The notes under the pieces were generated by a model that saw only the letters and a program-made list of their open reading frames with translations, was not told the DNA's origin and ran no database searches. 64,000 nucleotides of DNA from JAHJQZ01 sp963675235 (GTDB lineage: Bacteria > Pseudomonadota > Alphaproteobacteria > Rhizobiales > Devosiaceae), in assembly GCA_963675235.2 (NCBI GenBank), contig CAXXFU010000017.1, positions 496,001-560,000 on the forward strand, written 5' to 3'. Position 1 is the stretch's first letter; each line of letters begins with the position of its first letter. The position numbers and the translations under genes were made by a program. Below are positions 34,095 to 47,708 of the stretch, piece after piece.

Positions 34095-35114
34095 TTATTC
34101 GCCAATCAGCAGCGCCAGCGCGCCCGGCTGCAGCCAGGGGCTGAGTTCGTCCCAACTCATCTTCGCCTCCATGGCGCCGTAGACATAGGCTGCGACCTCG
34201 TAGGGCTGGAACTGGAAGCCGATGCCTTCGCCGGTGATGTTCCAGCGTTCCGGCAGGGCGACAGCTTCGACGATCTCGTCCGGCTCGACCCAGATGGCTT
34301 CGCTATCGTCAAATTCGGCGGCGGCGAATTGCTTGAGCCGTGAGATGACGAGCGGGGCGAGCTCGTCGGCCCAGCGACCGCCGACAAAGATGTCGTTCGC
34401 CTGCAAAGCCCGTCCGAGGCCTCGCAGAAACTGGCCATGGGTGACGGTATACATGCCATGGGCGGCGCCATGAGCATAATGATAGTCGTTGATCTCGAGA
34501 CGGATGAGCTGCGGCGTCACTGCCGCGATCTCGACGGTTTGGGCATAATCGGCAGTTCCCGGTCCGTCTCCGAAATCGGCGGGCCCGCCCGCCGATGACG
34601 CCAGCGATCGTGCATAGGCGTTGAACGATGCGATTTCGGCGCCGGCGCCATCGATCTGGGCATAGGAAATCTCGGTGGTCGCCACCTTGTTCCAGCCGTC
34701 CGGATCGGGGTCCCTGACGACATCGAAGCTGTCGATCGAATAGAGCTGCAGTCCATCGACGCGGCCGATGCGCTCGAGGGCATTGATCCTTTGGGCATAA
34801 AGGTTGCCAAGACAGGAAACGCCATCGGAATCGTAGCGACCGGAAGTTTTCGGCTCGGCGGTGTCGGTGCAGGCACGCGAGACGAAATCGATCCAGTCGC
34901 GCTGGTTGTCGAGCACGACCGCAAAGGCATCCGGCGCCAGTGTCCTGCGGGCGGCAGAAAAGGCCCTGGCCATCTCGGTGTCGGCGTCGGACAGGGCCGG
35001 ATCGCCGCAAATGGCGTATTCAATTGGCGATTCCGCCTTGTTGCAGTCGAAGCTGGCCGCCGAGGCGGGTGTCGCGGCAAGCGCCAGCACGATGAATGCG
35101 AGACTTTGGCGCAT
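34095..35114 (-). CDS. Secreted LprI-like / DUF3298-type protein
   Basis: The 339-residue protein has a signal peptide (MRQSLAFIVLALAATPASA), an LprI-like N-terminal domain with paired cysteines (FDCNKAESPIEYAIC, then WIDFVSRAC), and a C-terminal region resembling DUF4163/DUF3298 as in RsiV (EINDYHYAHGAAHG, then a long acidic part). LprI relatives inhibit lysozyme, and RsiV binds it, so an envelope-defence role against lysozyme is possible; the sequence does not prove it. GGAGGGAG six bases before ATG 35114 fixes the start. Confidence 0.82.
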   Translation of the reverse strand: MRQSLAFIVLALAATPASAASFDCNKAESPIEYAICGDPALSDADTEMARAFSAARRTLAPDAFAVVLDNQRDWIDFVSRACTDTAEPKTSGRYDSDGVSCLGNLYAQRINALERIGRVDGLQLYSIDSFDVVRDPDPDGWNKVATTEISYAQIDGAGAEIASFNAYARSLASSAGGPADFGDGPGTADYAQTVEIAAVTPQLIRLEINDYHYAHGAAHGMYTVTHGQFLRGLGRALQANDIFVGGRWADELAPLVISRLKQFAAAEFDDSEAIWVEPDEIVEAVALPERWNITGEGIGFQFQPYEVAAYVYGAMEAKMSWDELSPWLQPGALALLIGE

Positions 35115-35200
35115 GGCATACTCCCTCCGTTTCAATCCGGTTGGCCAAGACTAAATCATTGGCTAGCCTATGCCGAGTCGCCCATGGGAGCATGACGGTA

Positions 35201-35575
35201 ATGACAAAACTGGCAATCACCTCCGGCTCGGTCCAACTGGTCGTGATGACGCGGAAAACCGAAACGGCCAGGCAGATCCTTGCCGCGCTGCCGATCCGCG
35301 GCAAGGCGATGACATGGGGCGAAGAGATCTATTTCATGGTGCCGGTCAATGCCGGCCGCGAGGCCGATGCCAAGGCGGTGGTCGATCGCGGCGAAGTCGC
35401 GTTCTGGACGCAGGGCCATGCCATCGCCATCGGCTTTGGCAAAACGCCTTTGTCCGAAGGCTCGGAGATCCGCCTGGCAGCGCCGTGCAACATCTGGGCC
35501 GATGCCATCGGCGACGTCCGCGATCTGGCGTTGATCGAAGAAGGCGATCCGATCGAGATCACGCGCATGCCGTAA
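35201..35575 (+). CDS. Cyclophilin-like-fold protein (TM1367-like)
   Basis: The 124-residue protein consists almost only of beta strands, with the segments ARQILAALPIRGKAMTWGEE, YFMVPV and VAFWTQGHAIAIGFGKTPLS that mark the small bacterial cyclophilin-like family. Known members lack the prolyl isomerase residues, and their function is undefined. GGGAG (35186-35190) can serve the ATG at 35201 or one at 35192. It is divergent from the LprI-like gene with an 86-base gap. Confidence 0.75.
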   Translation: MTKLAITSGSVQLVVMTRKTETARQILAALPIRGKAMTWGEEIYFMVPVNAGREADAKAVVDRGEVAFWTQGHAIAIGFGKTPLSEGSEIRLAAPCNIWADAIGDVRDLALIEEGDPIEITRMP

Positions 35576-35656
35576 GCCTCACGCGCCGGAGCGACGCGTC
35601 CACGACGCCGCCGGCGACTTCTCCATGAAGACAAATTGTGCGCCGGTGCAGGCGTT

Positions 35657-35676
35657 TGCCGGCCCCCCGGCCGGCA
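35657..35676. other. Perfect GC hairpin between the cyclophilin-like and OmpA genes
   Basis: TGCCGGCC-CCCC-GGCCGGCA forms an 8-bp stem with a four-base loop, in the 214-base gap between two convergent genes. There is no T-run. It may still stall or end transcription from either side. Confidence 0.45.
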
Positions 35677-35789
35677 GGTATCGTCAAAACACTCGGTCTG
35701 GCCTGCCCGGCTTCCGGGATGGCGCGGACAAGGACACGTCATTAGTTTTGCGGTCGCCAGTATGCCGGTACTGATGGCAAAAGCAGGCG

Positions 35790-36773
35790 CTAACGGCGCA
35801 CCAGTTCAACGCGGCGGTTTTCGGCCCGGCCCTCTTCGGTAGCGTTGCTGGCAACCGGCGCCAGCGGACCTACCCCGGCCGGCGCCAGCCTGTCGGCGCT
35901 TACGCCGAAGCGTTCAGCCAGCGCTGCAGCCACGGCCCCGGCGCGGCGTTGCGACAGGTCCATGTTGTATTCGTAGCCGCCGGTCATATCCGTGTGCCCG
36001 ACCACGAACAGCCTGAGATCGGGCTCATTGTTCAGCAGGTTGGCAATCTGCTCGAGAGTGGGATCGGACTCGACAGTCAATCTGTCGCTGTCGAACTCGA
36101 AGAGGATCCCATAAAGCGAGACTGCTCCTTTGTTGCTCAGCGCAAGCGCCATCTCGGCGGCGCTGACTGTCTCCATGCGCTGTTCCATTGGCTTGCTGTC
36201 GACCACATCGACCAGAACCAGCACCTTGTCAGCGGTTTCGGGGAAGTTGTCGAAGGTTTCGAAGGCGGCATAGACAGACACCGTGCGCCCGGTTTCGGGG
36301 TTCTGCGCCAACAGATAGCGTTGATCGTTGCGCGGCGAGGAAAAGGCGTAGCTGGTCACCTGCCCCATGTTTTCGAGCCGTCCGCCGAGCGGATACAGCA
36401 GGTTGATCATCGCGCCCGGCTTGCCACACGCCTCTTTTCCGCACTGGTATGCGACGGCAAAGCCTTTTTCGGTCAGCTCGGCTTCGTAGTTGCGGACAAC
36501 TTCAAGCGGCGAACGATCGCCGGGAACCACGTAGACAAGACGCGTGCGCGGTCCCTCGACGGCCAGGCTTTTCTCAGCGCCGTCATAGGTTACCGGGCCT
36601 TCGGGGAAAGTATTCTCGTCAAAGCTCGATTGATCGTAGCCGATGATGACGGCACCAGCGATGCGCTGCAATCCGTCCGGGTCGGCGGCGCCGGGGACGT
36701 CATTGAGCTCGGCTGCAATGACAGGCGACACCACAATCAGAGCAGCCAGAACAATACCGATGAATCGAGTCAT
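35790..36773 (-). CDS. Envelope protein with DUF4892-like domain and OmpA peptidoglycan-binding domain
   Basis: The 327-residue protein has a signal peptide (MTRFIGIVLAALIVVSPVIA), an about 160-residue domain resembling DUF4892 (GYDQSSFDENTFP, then VVPGDRSPLEVVRNYEAEL) and a C-terminal OmpA domain (about residues 220-327; ILFEFDSDRLTVES, VVGHTDMTGGYEYNMDLSQRRAGAV written here as separate motifs, ending RAENRRVELVRR). It should sit in the periplasm or outer membrane and bind peptidoglycan. GGGAGGGTTCA precedes the ATG at 36773, excluding the 80-codon upstream extension. It lies downstream of the rrn operon terminator on the same strand. Confidence 0.88.
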   Translation of the reverse strand: MTRFIGIVLAALIVVSPVIAAELNDVPGAADPDGLQRIAGAVIIGYDQSSFDENTFPEGPVTYDGAEKSLAVEGPRTRLVYVVPGDRSPLEVVRNYEAELTEKGFAVAYQCGKEACGKPGAMINLLYPLGGRLENMGQVTSYAFSSPRNDQRYLLAQNPETGRTVSVYAAFETFDNFPETADKVLVLVDVVDSKPMEQRMETVSAAEMALALSNKGAVSLYGILFEFDSDRLTVESDPTLEQIANLLNNEPDLRLFVVGHTDMTGGYEYNMDLSQRRAGAVAAALAERFGVSADRLAPAGVGPLAPVASNATEEGRAENRRVELVRR

Positions 36774-36987
36774 TGAACCCTCCCCTGCGGGCGAGGCATA
36801 GCGCTTCGATGCTCTGGCAGGGATGGCGACCGACCGAGCCAGTCGTCGCAAAGCCTGCGCCGGCATCTTCCTGAGGATGTCAGGATCCCTCGCGCAATGC
36901 GCCCTCAGGAAAGTATCATCCAGCGACGATTGGCGGGCAAGCGACGCGTTCGTCCATTTCGCCGCAGCGCCTGCGCTGCCCCAAAAC

Positions 36988-37017
36988 AAAAAACCCCTTA
37001 CCGTTTCCGGCAAGGGG
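36988..37017 (-). terminator. Rho-independent terminator of the rrn operon
   Basis: On the minus strand CCCCTTGCCG pairs with CGGTAAGGGG (one G-U wobble) around GAAA, followed by six T residues. It lies 45 bases after the 5S gene. Confidence 0.92.
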
Positions 37018-37061
37018 CTTTGAAATCATCCAAAATGAAGAGAACCAATTGTTCTTGGCAG

Positions 37062-37179
37062 ACCTGGCAGCGACCTACTCTCCCGTGCCTTAAGACAAAG
37101 TACCATCGGCGCTGAAGCGTTTAACGGTCGAGTTCGGAATGGGATCGTGTTCTGGGCGCTTCGCAATAGCCACCAGGTC
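37062..37179 (-). rRNA. rrf: 5S ribosomal RNA
   Basis: The minus strand reads ACCTGGTGGCTATTGCGAAG at the 5' end and ends in a complementary CCAGGT segment, with the conserved internal GATCCCATTCCGAACTCG and GGTACTTTGTCTTAAGGCA. Ends are approximate by a few bases. Confidence 0.93.
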
Positions 37180-37254
37180 GGCAAAAAACAACTGACGTGA
37201 ACTGGATTTCTTGGTGTGACCGAACGTTCCGTTACGGACATAGATAAATGAGAA

Positions 37255-39974
<2,720 letters not shown>

Positions 39975-40233
39975 TTCTCATTATCAATGCCCGCAACTCG
40001 ATTTCCGCTCTTGTTCAGAAATCTCGTCCTCGGACAGAACGATTGCCGGACCCTTGAGTGGTCCGGCGCTTTTGATCGGTCAGATCAAAAAAAACCAATT
40101 CACGAAATCACGCTCCTCTTCCCGGGGTACGGGTCAAGCAAGGAATGTGATTTTCTCTTCACAATGAAAATGATCGGGCAGATCGTCCGCGAGGACATAT
40201 CTGCCAAACCTGTTCTTTGACTTAAGCGACAAA

Positions 40234-40309
40234 TGGTGGAGCCAGACGGGATCGAACCGACGACCTCATGCTTGCAAAGCACGCGCTCTCCCAACTGAGC
40301 TATGGCCCC
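40234..40309 (-). tRNA. tRNA-Ala (anticodon TGC)
   Basis: The minus strand begins GGGGCCATAGCTCAG, has the anticodon arm GCTTTGCAAGC with TGC, a TTCGATCC T-loop and an encoded 3' CCA. It lies between tRNA-Ile and 23S in the rrn spacer. The length is 76 bases. Confidence 0.97.
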
Positions 40310-40351
40310 GTTAGGGTAGTTGGCCGCTGCTCCCTCGCCTTGCGGCAAGAG

Positions 40352-40428
<77 letters not shown>

Positions 40429-40600
40429 TCTGGATCGCGCCAGAGAACCGGTACTGCCTTGGTGTGGCACCCCGATGACGCGTGAAACGTCGCTTAAGTG
40501 AAGAAAGAGAAACGAAGGCGGCGAAGTCCCGCAAAGCCAGCTTTGACTAGCTGGCATGTGTTCCAATGAAAGAGCGATAGTTGCAAGCAACTGAAGCTCG

Positions 40601-42093
<1,493 letters not shown>

Positions 42094-42280
42094 ATATCTG
42101 ACTTGGTCGACGCATGCACGTTTGCTATTGACGAGGACACACATCTGTCACTGCGCATCGCTGCGCGAATGACTATATGTACCTCTAAGAAACGTACACC
42201 CATCGAAGTCTGTTGACCGGCCTTTCGACCAATCCGCAAGGACCTCGCCGTCCACGTTTCTCTTTCTTCTTTTCTTCACA

Positions 42281-42292
42281 CTGTCAAAGAAC
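42281..42292 (-). promoter_or_regulatory. boxA-like antitermination element in the rrn leader
   Basis: The minus strand reads GTTCTTTGACAG about 190 bases upstream of 16S, resembling the rrn boxA (TGCTCTTTAACA) that loads NusB/NusE. Position and wording both fit. Confidence 0.65.
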
Positions 42293-42428
42293 GGACCCCA
42301 ACTCCCTCGCGGGTGCAGGCGTCAAGGAACAGTATTTTATCGCCGGTTGACCCGGCAGTAAATGCTGCCCTTTTGAGAAGCTACCGAACAGTGGGGGCCG
42401 CAAAGCCCGGCGTCGTCGGTGCCGGCGG

Positions 42429-42457
42429 GTTATATGACCGGCGGAACCGCCTGTCAA
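42429..42457 (-). promoter_or_regulatory. rrn promoter, proximal copy
   Basis: The minus strand reads TTGACA (42452-42457), a 17-base spacer and TATAAC (42429-42434), followed by a GC-rich discriminator CCCGCCGG. This is a near-consensus vegetative promoter about 335 bases upstream of 16S. The discriminator suggests stringent control. Confidence 0.85.
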
Positions 42458-42601
42458 CACCCTGCTTTCATTTATTTGGCAACGCGCCAAACTCTTGAAA
42501 ACAACTCCCTTATGGAAACGTCGCAACTTGTCGTTGCAGCTTCTTTCAGGGACACCGTCAAGTCATCTCGGCCAAGGCGTCGGCGGCTCGTCGGTGGCGT
42601 G

Positions 42602-42630
42602 TCTCTAGAGAACTCAACCGTCTCTGTCAA
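42602..42630 (-). promoter_or_regulatory. rrn promoter, middle copy
   Basis: TTGACA (42625-42630), a 17-base spacer and TAGAGA (42602-42607) on the minus strand. The -10 is weaker than in the other two copies; the context GTGTTGACA upstream is shared with both. Confidence 0.7.
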
Positions 42631-42722
42631 CACTCTAACTGAAACAAATTTTGATTTCTTTTTCAGCTAGTTAGCTGGGGTTCGTGAGGTCCGTGTGACC
42701 CCGTCTCCGGCAGCGCTGGCGG

Positions 42723-42751
42723 GTTATAGGGGGCACCCCTTGAGGTGTCAA
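42723..42751 (-). promoter_or_regulatory. rrn promoter, distal copy
   Basis: TTGACA (42746-42751), a 17-base spacer and TATAAC (42723-42728) on the minus strand, followed by CCCGCC. The stretch around the -10 (TATAACCCGCC) is the same as in the proximal copy. Confidence 0.85.
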
Positions 42752-43260
42752 CACCAGTTTAGCCGAATGTGACGTTTTTTTCTCACGTCAGGCTATCATG
42801 CTGTTTTCATTAAAATATTTCCAAGATACTGGCGTGATTGGCGGTGAAGCCAGGTCCGAAACGGCTGTTTTGTCGCGGCTTTCCGGGCTTTTTTCGGCGA
42901 CGCCTCCTGTCTGCGTCCTTTCGCCATGCAGGTTTTCCCCGCTAATCCCCGTTGCGAGTGCTCGCCGTGGCGCCGGATCTCCGAATTCCGGCGCCGCAAC
43001 GGTCCCCTCATAGCCGTACGCGGCGCCGTGCATATGGAGCCCACAGCAGAAATGCAGGCCGGCACGTCGACGCCGGAAATAGCGCGACAGCCTGTTTTTT
43101 TGCGCTGGTGTCAGCGTATGCGGCACAAACCGCGGCAATTTCCCCAGTATCGGCTGCCGTGGCGCCAGGGGTCACATTCCCGCCCTTTTTGTTGACACAA
43201 ACGTGCGAGCCGTCAATTTTTGGGACGATCCGTTTCGGGGAACCGCGCTCAGTGAACGCC
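42752..43260. other. Non-coding region between the rrn promoters and the M23 peptidase gene
   Basis: About 510 bases with no gene that I can support. Reading frames on both strands here are short and low-complexity. It must contain the divergent promoter for the peptidase gene, but I do not see a convincing one. Confidence 0.5.
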
Positions 43261-45213
43261 ATGCAGCGAAATCGTCATGCCGCCCTGCTCAAGGCAGCGG
43301 GATACGAGGACGCGCCTGCGCTCGATCCGAACGATACCGAAGGCAAGCTTCCGGCCGGACGCGAGATCAGCCTCAGCTGGCTGGCGGGCGTTGTCATGAC
43401 CGGCCTGACCTCGGTTCTGCTGATGGGTGGCGGGCTCTACGTTTCGTTCCAGGGTCAGGATACCTTCTCCACCGCCGTCGATGCGCTGCCGTCCCAGGCA
43501 TCGCTCACCTCGGGTCAGACCTCGCTGCTCGAGAAGACAAAGCGCGTCAAGCCCGTGGCGCTGACACGGTCCGAGCTCGAAGTGGTCGAGGCTTCGATCC
43601 GCGAGACGGTCGACGGCCGTTCCATTGTCAGGATGCAGCCGTTCTCGCGCCTGAAGGCGACACTGGCCACCTCGGCCACGGCGCTGACCGAGAACATCCC
43701 GGCCTACGATCCGATCGCCCTGCTCAATTCGGCTGCTTCCGAGACCCCGATCGATACCGTTGCCGTGTCGACCGACATCTATGGCGCCAACGTCGAGGGC
43801 GAGCTCGAGGTGACAAGCGCGCCGTTGCCGCTCGGCGATGTGCCGCAATTGCTGATGCCGGAGTCGCGTGCCAAGGAACTGGCGCGCCAGGCTTTCGAGA
43901 ATGCCTTCTCCGAGGCGGGCGACGCAGCCTTCCTCTCCTACGCCTCGATAAATGCCGATTTCCGCGACCTCGGTGTCGCTGGCGACGACAACCTGCCGGG
44001 CGTGGTCGAGAACATGACCATCGTGCCCAAAACGACGAGCGACGATTCCGAGGGCATCGGCCGATCCGAGCGCATCGTCACCCTGAAGCAGGCCGAGCCC
44101 CTGCGCGATGCGCTGACCCGCAACGGCTTCTCGCCGGTCATGGTCGACGCCATCCAGTCCAGTCTGCACAATGTCTATCCGCTGACCGACCTGCCCGAAG
44201 GTGCGCGACTGAGGATCCTGTTCGGTCCCTCGCGCATCGCCGACACCGTGGTTCCCTACAGGCTGTCCATCTATATCGAGGATGCCCATGTCGCGACCGT
44301 GGCGCTGACCGATCGCGGCCGCTATGTGCTCGCCACCAAGCCGGCGGACATCGTCTTTCCAGAGGAAGACACCGAAGAGGTCAACGTCAACAACCTGCCG
44401 ACCATCTACCGCTCGATCTGGGAGACCGGTCGCAAGCACAATCTCAGCGATGAGGAAGTCGAGCAGATCATCGCGCTTTATGCTTATGACGTCGATCTGT
44501 CCAAGCGCGTCGACGTCGGCGATTCCATCGCCCTGCTGCAAACCGAGCCCGACGATGCCGGCAACCAGGATCTGCTCTATGTCGCGCTCAGCATCGGCAA
44601 TACCACGCGTGAGTTTTTCCGCTTCCGCTCAAACGACGGCAGCGTCGACTTCTTCGATCCGGACGGCCAGACCGGCAAGCGCTTCCTCAACCGTCACCCG
44701 CTGCAGACAAGCAACTACCGCATCTCGTCGCGCTTCGGATATCGCAAGCATCCGGTGTTCGGCACCTACAAGCTGCACACCGGCGTCGACTACAGCTCCG
44801 GCTACGGCACGCCGATCATGGCCTCCGGCGACGGTGTCGTCGAAAAGGCGCAATGGGTGTCGGGCTACGGCCGCTATGTCATGCTCAGGCATGTCAACGG
44901 CTACGAAACCGGCTATGGCCACATGAGCAAGATCGCCGCCGGCATCGAGCCGGGCGTCCGTGTCCGCCAGGGCCAGGTCATCGGCTATGTTGGTTCGACC
45001 GGCGTTTCGACCGGCAATCACCTGCATTTCGAGATCAAGATCAACGGGCGTTTCGTCGATCCGGTCTCGGTGAAGCTGCCGCGCGCCAAATCATTGCCCT
45101 CGAGCGCCCAGCACCAGTTCGAGCAGACCGTGGCCCAGATCCGCGATCTGATGGCCCGCGATCCCGCGCCGGTGACGGTCGCGAGCGCCGACGCCGCCGC
45201 CTCCAACGGCTGA
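43261..45213 (+). CDS. M23-family (LytM-type) metallopeptidase, membrane-anchored
   Basis: The 650-residue protein has an N-terminal cytoplasmic tail, one transmembrane segment (about residues 40-62; WLAGVVMTGLTSVLLMGGGL), a long periplasmic region with an OapA/LysM-like part (about 370-470), and a C-terminal peptidase domain (about 490-610). The zinc ligands are in HTGVDYSS (His, Asp) and HLHFEIKINGRFVDP (second His), with His in GYGHMSK. It probably cuts peptidoglycan cross-links during growth or division. The start at ATG 43261 lacks a strong ribosome binding site; an in-frame GTG lies three codons upstream. Confidence 0.92.
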   Translation: MQRNRHAALLKAAGYEDAPALDPNDTEGKLPAGREISLSWLAGVVMTGLTSVLLMGGGLYVSFQGQDTFSTAVDALPSQASLTSGQTSLLEKTKRVKPVALTRSELEVVEASIRETVDGRSIVRMQPFSRLKATLATSATALTENIPAYDPIALLNSAASETPIDTVAVSTDIYGANVEGELEVTSAPLPLGDVPQLLMPESRAKELARQAFENAFSEAGDAAFLSYASINADFRDLGVAGDDNLPGVVENMTIVPKTTSDDSEGIGRSERIVTLKQAEPLRDALTRNGFSPVMVDAIQSSLHNVYPLTDLPEGARLRILFGPSRIADTVVPYRLSIYIEDAHVATVALTDRGRYVLATKPADIVFPEEDTEEVNVNNLPTIYRSIWETGRKHNLSDEEVEQIIALYAYDVDLSKRVDVGDSIALLQTEPDDAGNQDLLYVALSIGNTTREFFRFRSNDGSVDFFDPDGQTGKRFLNRHPLQTSNYRISSRFGYRKHPVFGTYKLHTGVDYSSGYGTPIMASGDGVVEKAQWVSGYGRYVMLRHVNGYETGYGHMSKIAAGIEPGVRVRQGQVIGYVGSTGVSTGNHLHFEIKINGRFVDPVSVKLPRAKSLPSSAQHQFEQTVAQIRDLMARDPAPVTVASADAAASNG

Positions 45214-45534
45214 CCACCGCAAGCTTTCCCGAACGGATGGCTGACCGCACGGTCGCCCGAACAGCGATATGACGCGCAACGGCCCGTTGACGCGCCCGAC
45301 CGGCGCGTGGGGTCCGGTCGCAGCACCCGATGCGGCAATAACACGATGGTTCGAGACGGCATGGTCGGACCGAGAAGACGTCCTCCCATTTCAATCCAGG
45401 GAACGCCAGCCTCTTTTGCTTGGCGGGCTCAATTAAACAACCATTAGTTCAAAACAGGGGTTTCACTCGACTGTTAACCGCGCTTTGTGTCGGTGCCTGT
45501 TCAATATAGAGCGAAATGAACTCCAGAGGAGCGG
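45214..45534. other. Intergenic region with a hairpin between the M23 and EAL genes
   Basis: The 321-base gap shows no gene. It contains ACGCGCC-N5-GGCGCGT (45290-45308), a 7-bp stem without T-run 77 bases after the peptidase stop, and an AT-richer patch (45431-45470) that may hold the EAL-gene promoter. Confidence 0.4.
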
Positions 45535-47190
45535 ATGGAGTTCGGCAACACGTTGGGCCATGACACGATGATCCTTGGTATGCGCCACCGCCCGCACCTG
45601 TTCTTCGCGAGCCTGTTCGCGCTGCTTCTTGCTGCCTTTCTCGCTGTTGTCGCCGGGTTCGGCGCCGTGCTGATCCAGAAGGATCTCGAGACCCATACCG
45701 ACATCGCGATCGAGGAAATCGAGGATTTCTCCTTCGACATCCTGGGCACGATGAAGGTTCTCGCCATGCCGCCTGCCGTGGCGCCGTGTTCCGAGCCCTT
45801 CGTGCACTGGCTGCGCGAGGTCGCGTTCCGTCCCGATCGCATCAACGAAATTCTCTACGCGCCCAATGGCATGGTCTCCTGCACGATCAACCAGGGCGAT
45901 TTCGACACGCCCGTTCCACTTGGCCTGCCAGACTTCATACTTGCGCAGGCTGGCAAGGGTGACGCCGAAACACTTGACGAATACTCGATTCAGGTCTGGC
46001 AGAACATCGACTTCGACGCGCTCGCTCTTCCCGACAGCATCAACTGGCTGATGGGTTTCAGTGACTTCGTGCTGGCCGTGCCGGATATGCCGCTGCTGGC
46101 GCCGGTTCCGGACGGAGTCCTGCACGAGACCGTTTGGCGCACCACTTCTGGGCGCATCTGGCACCGCGCCGGAACACCGGGCCTTTATGCAAGCCTTGCC
46201 GGTGCCGACGGCGCACAACAGAAAGTGTCCGCCTTCGGCAGCGGTTTTTCCGCCACGTTTTGCGATGCCACCGGCTCCGATTGCATTGCTGTGATGGAGC
46301 CCGTCGGATCGATCATCGACCGGTTCTCCTGGGTGATCCTGGGCGCGATCACGCTTGCACTCGTCCTCGCCGCCACGATGACCTTTGCCCTGAAAGGGAC
46401 CGTCGAGCGGTCGTGGTCGCTGGATTCGCGGGTCCGCCACCGCCTGTCGGCGCGAACAGTCGCCTGCGTCTATCAGCCAATGCTCGATCTCAGGAACGAC
46501 CAAATCAGTAGTATCGAGGTGCTGGCACGCTGGCGCGATGACGACGGCACGCTTGTCGCGCCCGGCGCCTTCCTGCCGGTCATCGAGCAGCACAACCTGC
46601 AGCGCAAGCTGACCAGGCTGGTTGTCGACCGGGCCTATCGCGAATTGAGCCAACTCACCTCGGGGCCAAGCCCTCTGAACGTGCATTTCAACATTTTTCC
46701 GTCAGATTTCGATCCGGACTGGATGATCGAGCTGTTCACGGATTTCCTCAGGGACAAGGCACGGTTCACGGTGATCATCGAGCTGGTCGAAAGCGATGCC
46801 TTGCCCATCGACCGCACCCGTGCGGCCGTCGCACGACTGAAAAAGGCGGGTATTCTCACCTTTATCGACGATTTCGGCGAGGGTTATTCCAGCATCGGCT
46901 ACCTGGCGGGGCTCGGCACCTACGGCGTCAAGCTCGATCGTTCGTTCGGCATGGCGCCGGAGGGGTCGCTGATGGATGTCATGATGGACAGCGCCATCGA
47001 AATGGTCTCAAAGACCGAACAGGTCCTGATCGTCGAGGGCGTCGAAACCCTTTGGCGCCTGTCCTCGCTCAAGGCCAATCCCAGCGTTGCCCTGGCACAG
47101 GGCTACTATATCTCCCGGCCCGTCGATATCTCCACGCTTGATACCCTTCTCGGCGATGCCGGGTTCTGGCCGAAATTCGAAGCCGCCTGA
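45535..47190 (+). CDS. Cyclic-di-GMP phosphodiesterase with CSS-motif sensor and EAL domain
   Basis: The 551-residue protein has two transmembrane helices (about residues 22-48 and 262-285) bracketing a periplasmic CSS-motif domain (cysteine in PAVAPCSEP and a second in GMVSCTI). The EAL domain (about 300-545) keeps the catalytic residues: EVLARW (E of EAL), FNIFPSDF, ELVESD, IDDFGEGYSS, the Lys of KLDRSF, VEGVET and QGYYISRP. It should hydrolyse cyclic-di-GMP in response to periplasmic redox or disulfide state, as known for CSS-motif enzymes. AGAGGAGCGG precedes the ATG. Confidence 0.94.
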   Translation: MEFGNTLGHDTMILGMRHRPHLFFASLFALLLAAFLAVVAGFGAVLIQKDLETHTDIAIEEIEDFSFDILGTMKVLAMPPAVAPCSEPFVHWLREVAFRPDRINEILYAPNGMVSCTINQGDFDTPVPLGLPDFILAQAGKGDAETLDEYSIQVWQNIDFDALALPDSINWLMGFSDFVLAVPDMPLLAPVPDGVLHETVWRTTSGRIWHRAGTPGLYASLAGADGAQQKVSAFGSGFSATFCDATGSDCIAVMEPVGSIIDRFSWVILGAITLALVLAATMTFALKGTVERSWSLDSRVRHRLSARTVACVYQPMLDLRNDQISSIEVLARWRDDDGTLVAPGAFLPVIEQHNLQRKLTRLVVDRAYRELSQLTSGPSPLNVHFNIFPSDFDPDWMIELFTDFLRDKARFTVIIELVESDALPIDRTRAAVARLKKAGILTFIDDFGEGYSSIGYLAGLGTYGVKLDRSFGMAPEGSLMDVMMDSAIEMVSKTEQVLIVEGVETLWRLSSLKANPSVALAQGYYISRPVDISTLDTLLGDAGFWPKFEAA

Positions 47191-47250
47191 CCGGGAGCTG
47201 CACTCGCCGCAACCGGCAGGGCCGGCTGGTGACGAAAGGCGCAACCAGCC

Positions 47251-47652
47251 CTAAGCCCGCGTCGAACGCATGCCCGGCGTCTTGGCGATGCCGGCATCGG
47301 CCACGAGCCGCCGGTATTCGAGACCTGAGCTGTCGACAAGCGCCACGCGCCCCTTGTCGTCGTGATGCAGCCCCCAGCCGAATGTCTTGACCAGCGGAGA
47401 GGCCCTCAGGCAGGCCTGTGGGCGCGAAAACAGCTCGGCCCTTACCGCATCCCATTCGTCGGCGTCCCGCCCCTGCCGCTCCGCCGCAACGGCCGCCAGC
47501 AGCTCATCGCTGGTAAACGCATAAGGCCGCTCGCTGAGGAAGCGGTATTGCAGCAGCGCCACCGTGCCAGAGCGGCGCGGCACCTTGCCGGAGCTGGCAG
47601 GGCAATCGCCGGATACTTCGATCAGAGTGTTGAAATAGTTGGTCGTATGCAT
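47251..47652 (-). CDS. DUF6157-like protein
   Basis: The 133-residue soluble protein starts MHTTNYFNTLIEVSGDCP and continues with a charged helical region (YAFTSDELLAAVAAER) and a Trp/His-rich beta part (VKTFGWGLHHDDKG). The N-terminus is the DUF6157 hallmark; family function is unknown. It is the last of three minus-strand genes, 56 bases after the unknown gene upstream, and convergent with the EAL gene. The ATG at 47652 is preferred over an in-frame upstream codon on family grounds. Confidence 0.78.
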   Translation of the reverse strand: MHTTNYFNTLIEVSGDCPASSGKVPRRSGTVALLQYRFLSERPYAFTSDELLAAVAAERQGRDADEWDAVRAELFSRPQACLRASPLVKTFGWGLHHDDKGRVALVDSSGLEYRRLVADAGIAKTPGMRSTRA

Positions 47653-47708
47653 GGCAGGCTCATGTTCCTGCTTTGTTCTATCTCGATCGACACCAAATGA
47701 CAAGCCTG

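Noticed and set aside
42788..43138. 116-codon minus-strand frame between the rrn promoters and the M23 gene
   Set aside because: No family, no ribosome binding site, Arg-rich shadow composition.
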